Assembly (NCBI GenBank): GCA_030141605.1
Contig: JAQGDQ010000085.1
Span: 436,001-500,000 of the forward strand
From: Tubiluchus corallicola
Lineage: Eukaryota; Priapulida; Priapulimorpha; Priapulimorphida; Tubiluchidae
DNA: 64,000 nt
Direction: 5' to 3'
Below are positions 45,172-57,100 of the stretch, piece by piece. Each line of letters begins with the position of its first letter. The first letter of the stretch is position 1. The notes beneath the pieces are model-generated. The model saw only the letters and a list, made by a program, of their open reading frames with translations, searched no databases and was not told the origin of the DNA. Both the position numbers and the translations under genes were made by a program.

Positions 45172-48100
45172 GGAGGGAGGGAAAGGGGAGGAGGACAGGA
45201 GGAGGGGGAGGAGGAGGGCGACGACAACTACTGCTGCTGCTGCTGCTGCTGCTGCTACTACTACTACAATTATTATATTGGTTGACATGTCAAATTGCTC
45301 TCGCTGTCTTGCAAGACAGAAAGGCAAGAAACCTTAAAAAAACTTTCAACCAGCTGATTTCGTCTTCAAAGCACTCTTATTACTTTATAAGACTAGTGAG
45401 TAATTAAAGAAATGTAGGAAAGATCAGCTTGATGAACTAATGTGGACACTTGTAGAAGATCATACTAGTACGCAGAATGACAACGATGTCTACTTAGTAT
45501 GTGCACATTCGGGAATGACAGACATTTTAAAAGCGCAGTTTGGTTCGAAATAAGTCTTTTTGAAACAAAATTAAACTAAACTAAATGAATGGTTTCTTTT
45601 TCAGCTAATCCTAGTCAGAATATAGTCAGGATGAATGGTGACTTCACTTGACAGCAGAATGTATCATGATCAGTCTGACATAAATAGAGCTGTTGCAGTT
45701 GCCTGTTTTCTCAAAAGGAAAAAGCTGACAGAATCCAGAAATCATCCTTGCAGAAAAATGTACCAGCAAATATAGCATGTTTATTTACTAGGAAAAACTT
45801 TTCTGCCAGTATTTTGAATATCTTGAAATAGATATGCCACTTGACGCATAATTAAAGGTGAAACCCAAAGTGGCTAAAATGACTAATTGCAACAAAAACC
45901 TTGTTGCCATGGAAGCAAAAGAAAGAAAAAACATGATCAAAGACAGTAAAGATGCTAATAAAACTAACCAGCTAGCTCGCAAACCTTTTCGGTTAATGGA
46001 AATATTGTAGCAACTGATACCAAAATGGTCTCTATTCACTTCAGATGCGTGTACGTATTTTATATTGTGTATTCAAGTATTAGTACTATCAGGACAAGTG
46101 GCAAACCAGAAACGCCCAAAAGCACTTCAAGTGCATTATCCGAAATTGTCCTTCCAGCGCAAAATCCAGTGGACTCTTACGTCACGAAAACGGAAGCCGG
46201 AATTCTTCTGGCCATTGCCGCATTTTCCATCACGGCCAACATTACTGTCATTTTCGTCATATTTGTTCGCAAAACTCTCCGAAAATCATCCAATGGACTG
46301 ATTGTGCACCAAACAGCATTGGACATTACTAAGAGCGTTGTGGTGATACCATACTGTCTGGGAGTGTTGTTCAATGACAAAAATATGCTTGAGAAGTGTC
46401 ATATGACGGGTGCAATATACATAATCTTAATAACTGTTACGTACTTGAATCTTCTTAGTCTAGTCTTAAATGATGCTCCAACATTCCCGGATACATCAAT
46501 AACACTACTGAATAGTCATCAGTGTGTTATATTTGGGGTGGTTATGATATGGTTCACGGGTGTTCTTATAAATGTCGTGCCAACATTAATAATGGAAGCG
46601 CCGAGCTTTTCAGAAAATTTCGGTGACTGCGGTTTCATCTTTGGACCAATGAAAAGTTATGTATTAAGTGTCTTGTGGATTGGATTTAATTATTTTGTAA
46701 TTGCTTTAACTGCTTACCAGATATACAAGTTAAACAAGGACATAACGACAATGGCTAATCTGGAAGCGATAAAAGTGGTGAGTCTGGTGACAACGATGTT
46801 GTCGGTAAATTCTCGGACAGCTAATACGGAACATCACAGGGTAAGGAACTACGTCCGACAACTGGAACAGGATGCAGTTTTACGACTGCGTACTTTCTCA
46901 ATACTGCTTGGGTGCATCACATTGTTTTGGAGTCCACTGTTTCTGCTGCTCCTGTCTGATCCAGAATTATCCAGGGGAAAATTTTTTTATAAATCCTGCG
47001 CCTTTCTAGCATGCAGCAATAGTTTTGTGAACCCAATCATACTGTTGATATTTCATAACAGTATAAGAAACGGAGCTAAGAATTTATTTTGCTGCAAGCA
47101 GGAACCTCCAACAGATGATCCGGAGGAGCAGGCTGAAAGAGCAAGAAATCGCCGCTTCGACACCGACTAATGACAACAAAGCCCGGAATGGCAACGTGAC
47201 AATTAAATGTTTGCTTAGGAAATTCATTTCTCCATAACAAAGGCAAGCTGTTGCAGCCAAGCTAGATGAAGTGTGGCCAGTGTTTCCAAAGCTAAAGCTA
47301 TAGTAACAGTATTACCCAACATCAGAGACTTCCACCAAACCATTATAAATGTATTTATTAACATGTTATCCAACTATTTCAACTTGACATTGAAAGTGGT
47401 CTATTATTACTGTGTAGCCTGTTATTCCGACACGTCGTCTGCTCGACTGTGAAAATGTGATTATTATTTTTGAATCTTTGTGTAATCTACCATGAAGGTG
47501 AACCCACAACTAGTCAAGTAAATTATTATTTTGCTGCTTTGCATAGCCAGCTAAAGATATGTAAGATAAAAAATGTAAGTAGCGCTAGCTCATACTTGGC
47601 TCAAACTATCATTGTTTATGTCATAAGGGTTCACTCGTGGCCAGGGTCAGATTACGACTTTCTGTGGCCCCTGGGCTAATGAAATTATGGGGCGCCCTGA
47701 GATGGAGCCACCGTCTAATTAGCTCGCACTCCTCGAATATTTTTTTATTTGTGACTTATTTTAGCAGCATTTGCATAGCTGGGAGCCCCATATTTCAAAT
47801 AAAGGGCTTCAAAAAGGGATCCTTACTTCAAATAAAGGGCCTCAAACAAGGATCCTTTATTTCGAATGAGGAACTACTTTAAAATTGGATTTTCAGACTT
47901 CCCGGCCTCCTTTTTTAAAGTTGAAATTTTATTTCAAGTTATGTGAATTATTCAGCATTGTAAAGAATGGGCCTCTCAAACTTGAGGGGCCCTAGGCTGC
48001 AGCCTATACTAGCCTATAGGGTAATCCAGCCTTCCTCGTGCCAGACATTGCCAAGCTGCACTTTGAAACCAAGCTCAACACAGCATCAACAATTTTCAGC

Positions 48101-51100
48101 ATTATTAAAGTTATACCGTCTATAAGAGCCATAAGATTAAATCAATTTCAGAAGTATCATTTTATTAAACGATCAATATCTTTTCTTTGGAGCGCTGTAG
48201 GATGCAATTAAAAATTGGCAACGAGAAGCAGAATGTCTGAAAAAACAATTTTTCGTCTTATTTAACAATGTCACCAAATCGCAGTAAAGGTACGAGCTGA
48301 GGTTTAATGGATCTTATCCAGTTTAACATGCTTGAAAGTTGTTCCTAAAAACCTAAGAGCAGAATGAAATAAACACACGTTTTTTGCATCGTCTCAGCAA
48401 TTCAGTCCTTCGTTGTTCACTACAGCCCCGACTCCCTACTTCAGATAGTTCAACAATGACAATTCCCACTTAGCTCCATATTTTCGTGTTCGTAAACTTA
48501 TACCGGAACTAGCGCCCTTCCTACAATGCAGCATAATAAACACTTTGGGCAAAAAATGAATTGATGATTGAAATTCACAGGAGACGGGACTTCCACTTCT
48601 GCGATACTGTCCTCTCTATTTGCAAAATTCATTATTCATTTATTCTCCTGTAAGCAAGTATGCATTTCAAGGTGTATAACAGCACTGCATAGTCAATATC
48701 ACACGATGGTCATGAACTAGATGATCAATATACGGACATCACATTAATGGAAATATAGCTATTATGCTTGATTAGTTATATGCAGCCACCACCTGCCTGT
48801 CGTTTCACATGTGGCACTCACATTGGAAATTATGACTTTTTTGAAGAAGGAAGCTTGTTTTTGAAAGCTTAACTAACACGACATCTAAGTCATTAAAATT
48901 ACTATGTGCTAAATATGATTATGTTGTCAAACAGCAATGAACAGTTGTCAGTTCAAACCATCAGTTACAGTTTACATTTGATAGCTTTGATAAAAATTAT
49001 TATTGTCTTTGCTGTCATTTGCTTTACTGAGTGCAGGAGAGTGCAGCGCTCGTAAGCTGACTGTGTACAATGAAACATGATAACGTTACAGAAAATGAAA
49101 ATGCCATTTAATATTAATAGAATGCTTTCAAGCGAAATGAAACTTTAATCATCTGTCTATTGGTCGGAATGCAGTCAATATGGCGCCTGGAGCTAGTGTA
49201 TAAAACGCAATTATCTAGCCAAACGAGTGACATAAACTATTAAATAATATAATAACTTGTTATTACTGACAAAAAGTTGTCTGATAACAAAAATTTCTTT
49301 GTTTCTCTAAACTTGTAAAAGCAGGTCATCAATAATTTCAACTGTTGATCCAACTTACTCAAATAATTGTAGGAGTCTCTAATATTTCTGTTGAATAAGT
49401 ACCACAAAACTTCATTAAAACCCGTTTATCATAGTGTCAGACTAAGATGAAACAACGTACCCAGCATTAATAAAGATTGATTTTTTATTTACATTGAGTA
49501 ATGCTGAGCTACTATCGTTTACTTAAAATACAAACTTAACATAAACCACCGCATTTCGTTGGCTTGCCTACCCCGTTATTCCTATCATCTAATTCACATG
49601 AAAACTAAGTAATAAATAGAGAAACAAATTTTATTTATGATTTTACTTCAGCAGTGTTCATATAGTGCCACCAGGGTGACGCTAACCAATAAAACAGCGT
49701 CTAGTAGTGTTTGTTTGCTATCTTAATGTTACTATACATTATTTAGAATTTTATAATTCACAAGCTTCTTACTAAGGACTTGTATGCAAATCTTGCAGAA
49801 AAGACATTTTTGCTTAAAATGTCCTTTTATTTATTTTAATGTGTTTATTCGACTATAGTATGAGTTGCAATGATAAATGAATGCTAAGTAAAGTAAGTTT
49901 TGAAGTAAAATGTTTTTTACTATTGTACTTTGTATATTAGAAATTTAATCTTCCCAAACTAATTTTCAAAGAATTGACAGTCTCAACTTTTTAAAGTTCT
50001 CTTATAGCAAAGGTATTAAAGCCATTTTGTTTACACTTTGTATGTTTTACGTACATTTTTAATATCAGACAATCACTGTAATCTTGTACAGTTATTTCTT
50101 GCTGCCTAGTTCATCGAGAAAAGTTTTCAATTAAATGTGATCAAACACAACTAGTTGTAACGATCTCATTAGTATACGGCAGAAGAAATACAATTGTGGT
50201 GAAAGTTTGAAACACTACCAGTTTTGGTTTTCATACATAGTTTACTAACTTTCATATTGCATTAATCCCAGTTAACAAAAATACCATTCATCATTTCTAC
50301 CTGCCAATTATTTGGAAGATGATTCCTCACAGTACAGAACTTCTTGTTTTTATCCTAGATGTCTAGAACGTTGCGAACTTTATGGCTTTCAATTCTTTTT
50401 AAAACTTCAAGGGTTACATAACATGAAAGCAATTTAATATTGGCGAACATGAACATCAACAATGCAAGCACAGAACCTCCAATTTTGAATGTCTCAAGCA
50501 TTTTCAGTGTCTTGGACATCTTTGCAATCTGTATTTCAAAGAGCGTTAGCATGTGACAGCAAGAGGTTCCACACACACTAGACACAATAGGTTAACTGGA
50601 AATGTCACAGGATTTTATAATAAAAACGTTTTAATTAATCTAAGCACTCATAAAAGAGAACTTAGTCATTTGATTCCTGTCTTTTTTTGTTTAGTTTAGC
50701 CCGCCAGTATATTATTAAACGTCAACTGAAAAGAGAGGCTCGAATTGTCTTGACTAACCGTCATGCCTTATCAATATGTACGAACTTTATATCAACAAAA
50801 CACAATCTTTAGTGAGCCACTGGCACAGGCTTCAGTTTCATGTCAGCCATAGGTGGCAGGTGTGCATATATTTTAGTAATCATGCTAATTAAAAGCTAAA
50901 CATTTCCAACAAGGATTACTCATCGACCTTTTAGGATTGACACTGCGGCATTGTAAGAACTGTATTTCGTTTTACAGAAGTGCAAACGTATTATAAAAGT
51001 TCTCTTCAGTCTGCTGTGCAGCTTGAAGGAAAGCGATTTCGGGAACCGAAAAAGTAATTCTGACCTCACAAAATAAAGTAGCAATGGCCTGATTCTTTGT

Positions 51101-54100
51101 TTTCTCTTACCTGCTCAAATCCACCAAGCAATTCTATCGTGTCCATTGAACTGTTCATTGCTAATATTTTCAGTGAGTGACCTGTCAGTTGTGATAAAGC
51201 TTCCACAATAGAGGTTTTTCCACACGATTGCGGTCCAATCTGAATAATGAATAAAGCACTTTTTGTAAATGCAGCATAAAAAATTGTACATATAATTGTA
51301 TGCGGCACACAGCTCACACATGTTGCAATCCAACTGGTTCCACATAATATTTTCTATTTTAGTAAAGCACAAAGACAAACAAATACATCAAAGTACATTT
51401 TTCCAATAAATAGATAGCAAAAAAGCCGACCAAACAAGCAAACAATAACTGAATAAATAAAGAAATCAAAACGTGAAAATCAAACAAACAAACGAACAAT
51501 GAAGGAACACAGAAAAGTGGCAAACTAGCAAGCAATCACCACACTAACAACATAATGCTCTCTGTGTGTCTAGCATTTCTAATGTTGTTAAACTTCCTCC
51601 TCGTTGACAAAACCGAAATTTTTAAACTTATCATCACAGTTGCAGAAGCCGAGAACCTTGATACAAATGTTATTCTTTACCTGCTAGGAAAGGAACACAA
51701 ACCTAAGGGCAATCGTAGTCTTAGTTAGTACATGTGTAGAAAGGGAAACATTTTCAGAAATGATTTGAGAAAACAACAAAACTTTGATGTTTCAGCCAAC
51801 ATAGTGAAACCATATAGAAAGAAACACACAGTCACCATATAACACGCACAACAGCAACACTAGTCAGTCGGTTTCACTCATACTAGCCTAAGTGGTGTCT
51901 TATTTTCCTCACGATAATTATAAATAATTATTTTTCCTTTGCCTTTTGTCTTTTGTGTAGGACCACATTAATAACAACTCCACTCACTATCACAACCACG
52001 AAAAAACATTTGGACAGATACTTCATTGTGAGATATACTGTCAAACAGTATATCTGATATATCTGTGAGATATCTGATACGTTTAGAATAACAAGGATGG
52101 TAGGATGGCACTAAAAGTAAACCGACCAAAATGTCACAACATCTAAAACATTTGGAAAGATACTCCAGTGTGAGACATACTGTCAAACACTAATGAGGGA
52201 TATCTGATCTGTAACAGTAGTAGTAAAATAAGATAGCAGTAACAGTAAAATAACCAAAATACCATCATATGTAACTGAGCTTGAACGTATAAATTACTGT
52301 TTCATACCAATATAGCCACATAGTTCATCTGTATGCACTTCATCAGTGACTCTAATGCAGGTAGATGATTGCGCAGCAGTTCCACGTCGGATGTTGTTCT
52401 CAATGATTTATTTCCAACGTTTCGCTTCAAAAAGCTATGTCCAACTTGTAGATATTTAGGAGTTACTGACAGGCAACAGCTTGGGTGATAAGCAGGGTAA
52501 TTTACTGTTCCGAAGATTTTTTCGTACAACTCGTAAACTTTGACACGGTCATCAACCGACCGCATGCGGTCCGCGTAGACAAGTCCAACATACCCTCCGG
52601 GATTATATGATTCTTTAGGCTGAAAATTACAAAATTAATAATATAATTGGGTCAATTTTTTGTCAATAAAGAACAAAAACAAACAGAATGCTGCTAATAG
52701 CACATTGCGCAAAAAAAGAAATTTTAAATGTTGAATTTCCCATGCAAATGAAATGATCATTTCATTTGACAACATTTATTCTGTACAGTTCAACCTGAAT
52801 TTGCATTAGGGGCCGATTTTCAAATTAAAATTGTAACTCATACTTAGTTTTTCTTAGTTGATTTGAAGAATATAATTTGGTATCATTAGACTATAGTCAA
52901 AATTAAGCTTATTTGACAAATCCAGCACTCATTATTTTGTTGTTTTTTCCATGAAATAATTTCACAAGAATGTTACACAGCTTTCCATCAGCGAAACGCT
53001 ACTAGTACTAGAAAATTAAAATCATACTATTCAAAGCAATCAAGTGGCAGAAGAATAACCAGTTAAGCACAAATGATAGATTTAAATGTCACGCATGCAA
53101 GTGAAATTACTATCCTCATTCAAATTGTGAGGCAACATTAGGCAACGGATGCCATGTTCTAATATAAATCCTATTGTCTTTTGTATTGGCTAGCAAATTT
53201 CTCTTCTGCACATGTGTGACATTTTTCAAATCCGTGATGCAACTAGACTTCGCTAAAAAACTTTCAAACAATAAACATGCCCAAAACACACCTGATTTGA
53301 TACTATCAAAGAGCACCATCTGAAAATATCTCGCAAGTTAAACTCCCAAGGCGAGCCCCTTCGGCCCCACTGACATAACTCTATAGTTTCGCGCATAATG
53401 GCAGAATTAAACTCGATCATTTTGCTAAGAAGACCAGCTGGAATTCCAGGATACAAGATCTGGGTGATGAACAGGAAGTCAACTGCACTTAGTGGTTCGA
53501 CAAAAACCTGAGCAACAAAAAAAAATTGAAATCAGCATTAAAAGAAAAGTATTTTGTGAGAAAGAACGAAATTACACCTACAAAAATGTGCAGTACATAA
53601 GTTAACATGCACTGTTGTTAGATTGCTGCTTCATACAACAATTAAGTTAATATAATTTATTGATTTAGATGATACAAAAATTACGATTAATAACAGTTTG
53701 CACATAGATTTAACACACTGCAGATATGAAAAAAACGATTCCTATAAGATGATTATTCAATAGAAATTACACATTAACTTAATACATTTAATACAATAAG
53801 TACAAAATAAACAGAACAAAAAACATGAATGGGCAAATGCATTTAAAATTTATTTTAATAAGGTTAATCTTAATATAAACTATTTTCTTTTTAATGTGAT
53901 GTAATTTATTTGTAATTAAAATTTCAGTGTATTTTAATGTAATGTAATAGGCCTTTTCACAGTTCCAGCGATTGACGATGATTGTGAAAGTCAAAAGTTA
54001 AATGTGCCAGACAACGCATTTGCATACACTTGACAAGGCCTTGCAGGCCGAGCTATTGTAATTATAACAGTTTCAGCAGCTAATTAGAACATTACCTAGT

Positions 54101-57100
54101 TCATTTTTTCTTGTTTCAAAGCAAGATGTTATTAGTAAATTACTCTACAGTGCACAGACTAATGCATAATTAAATAAAGTCTGCGTAAAACAACTGAAGT
54201 TACAGAACTGATGTGGCGGACGGCGTTGCTTTACATACAAGTCACGTGACGAATATAGTTAAGATGTGTTGCTGTGGTATTCTTAAGCTTTGACCTGCAA
54301 CAACTGCGCGTGCATTATGTTATGTTATGTTATGTTATGTTATGTTATGTTATGTTATGTCATTATGTTATGTTATGCATTATTTGTTGCTTACAACAAC
54401 AAAACTGTGAAAAGCCTTATAAATGACACACATGTCTCAGACCTGCGTAAATCTGTTTAGGAATGACCGCGGGAGACCCTTCCTTCCGCCACCTTGATGT
54501 AACGGATTCTGACAGGCAAATATGCGTGTCTTGTCATGCTGAATGTGAAAAGTCATGGCGAGCTCCGGAACAAATATCTGACCCCGATGATCCAGACACG
54601 CATTAAGACCTTCAAGTACAGATTGTGAAGCCAGGTTTAGTTCATCCAATACAATCCAGTGGCCTTGTTTAAGAGCTTGCAACAATGGGCCATCTCTCCA
54701 TGCAAACTCCCCACCTACACCACCCTCCATGGGTAGGTCGGCACCAAACAGGTCGGTCACATCCTAAACACAAACAGTAAGTCAAAAATTAATATGAATT
54801 CTACACACAGAATGATTCACGTAACAACAAAATCTAAAACGAAGAGAAACGAAATACAGTATGATGCTCCATTTATTAGACTCATGGTTAAGAGAAACAG
54901 TTGCCTAACTGACTCAAAAACATTCATTTCTGTTCAAATGTTATGACAACCACCTGGTAACTGACTCAAATGACTCTGCATAATTGACTCAATATTTTTG
55001 CCTCATGTGCTTAAAATAAGTGTATGACCAAAGAGCTTTTACTACTTTTCTGTCATTTTTACGTCACTTTTGTGCGCTATAATATACGTAGAAACAGCCA
55101 TTTATTATAAGCTAATATGCTAGTGTAGCGGTTTTGCTTTGAATCTGTCGCTTGCTCGTCCACTGCAGTTAACCTCGTTGAAGCTCTCGCTGGTTTTCAC
55201 AGGGAAAACAAGGTAATCACCAATTGCAGCTCAAGTACTAGAGAACTAGGTGTTTTGCGTAAATGTATGTACAGCACACAATAACAGATTTTCAACGTTT
55301 TTACTAGTATGAGAATTTCATGAAGAGATGAAGCAAACAACTTTGCAACTGAAGCAAGCAATTTTTGTAATTTTTAGTAGTAATAATCACATTTGAGCCA
55401 TTTTTTTAATATTCTTTTTATTAATTTACTTATATATATTCGTATTTTTAAATAATATTTGAATATTGGAATTTTCCGTTTCTAAATTTCATTTAGATCT
55501 GTTTCATTTAGACATTAATCCATTTCTAAAATTCATTTAAAGCCTTTGCAATGCATATTAAGGTAATGAGTTATGACTCATACTTTTAGAGTAGTAATAT
55601 GCTACACCCGTGGGCTAATTGATTCAGTCGATTAATTGGGTCAAAATAATCCCAAACAGAGTCTATTAAGCAGCGCCTACTGTACATTATTTTAAATAAT
55701 TGCACCAATACACATTAAATCCAAGAGGTAACACTAAATTAAAATGGTACATCGGCTGCATTTTTATAATTGATTAATCCAATACGAAACCAGTACGATA
55801 ATCGATTACAGTTGATTATATTGCTATTTTACGAGGAAGGAGGTGCGCACGAAAACCCACTACTTATGAGAAACCTTTGTGCCTAATCCTGTGCATATGT
55901 TACTGCACAAAGATAGCGCTATATTGCTTTATTTCAGCGCAATGATGGCTATATTTCTTGTGTGATTTTTGTACATTTTTCTGAAAATGAATTCAAAATT
56001 GTATTGGTGACACAAATGACTTACCTTGTGGCTAAAAAAACGATGATAAATAAAAGCCCTAGTCGATCAATTTGTGCCATCACTATAAATAACACCTGTT
56101 AGTAATCAGATATTATATGATATTGATAAACCCATAGCCAGAGCGCAATAAGTTCACAAAAGTGCACACACAATCTCACCGTTTGTTCAGACAAATTAAT
56201 TCTGACCAATGAATGACCAGATGCCTCAGCGATAGCAGCAACTAGACTAGTCTTTCCTACACCTGGTGCACCTTCCAGAAGGATTGGTTTGTTCAGTTGA
56301 AGAGCTCTTAGTATTCTTTGTGCATTCATGCAAGGAGTTGATGCAGAAAGGGAGTAACTGTCCAGAATGTTTCCACTGCTTTCATTTCCTATAGTGAAAT
56401 AGAGAACAGTTACATGCAAGGTAAATAGTATTCAGTGGTCATTTATTCACTATAACACAACATAAAAGCAATATTTGTATATTATACAACAACACTATAT
56501 CATAATTATAATTACAAAATAAATACTCAAGAAAATCTGCTATAAAAACAAAGTAATAATCTCTTAACACCACGTTATCGGATTTCAAAAGTTGTTCATC
56601 AGGTGCTGAAATCGAAAATATGGGAGAAAATAAAAGTAAATGAAATAAAACACAGACAAAATAATAAAACATTTGCTTTAAATAGGGAAAATATGAAAAA
56701 CACAAGAAAAATATAGTTATATAATTTATTAACGCCAACATACAGATCCCAGAACTACAGTTAAGGTGAGAAATCATCTTAAAATACCAAACCAAAAGCC
56801 AACTAAAATTTTTAAACCTCTCATTTCACTCTTCTCTCAACAGGATCTTGAGTCTAAAATTTGATTTTTACATTTTGTTTTTTATTCTACCCACCTCTCT
56901 TACTCTCAACTCTAGATTATCTCGATTGTGATAATTACAATATTAATGTTATTGTAACCAGACCTTATGTTAGGATATCTGTAAGCTGCTATATTCTTAA
57001 CTACCTTTGCTATAATAACCTGATCATATCATATTTATTATTATGTAATTATCGTATGCCACACGAGGATTTAAATAAACTGAAGTTAAATTCTCAAACC

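Larger units (their letters stand above)
24059..51110 (-). other. Giant MDN1 intron 12 (27,052 bases)
   Basis: Phase-0 GT-AG intron inside AAA6. The other MDN1 introns here run from about 100 to 1,600 bases. I found no missing midasin exon in it: protein, phase and family alignment are continuous across the junction. It hosts plus-strand ORFs (42972-43814, 46025-47170), possible promoter sequence near 27.05 kb and many repeats, listed separately. I see nothing identifiable in 24059-25500, 35200-36750, 40000-40500, 41100-42880, 44170-45100 and 48050-51110 beyond AT-rich intronic sequence and short simple repeats. Confidence 0.93.

Noticed and set aside
45040-45337. ORFs of 88-95 codons on both strands with Arg-Glu, Ala and Leu-Ser runs
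   Set aside because: They are translations of the (GA)n/(CTG)n microsatellite.
50355-50585. 76-codon minus-strand ORF soon after exon 12
   Set aside because: No midasin similarity, and exon 12 to exon 13 is continuous without it.
56555-56604. Possible extra MDN1 exon (APDEQLLKSDNVV) after a TTTCAG in intron 7
   Set aside because: No donor in the phase needed to join exon 8. Exons 7 and 8 join directly in phase 1.
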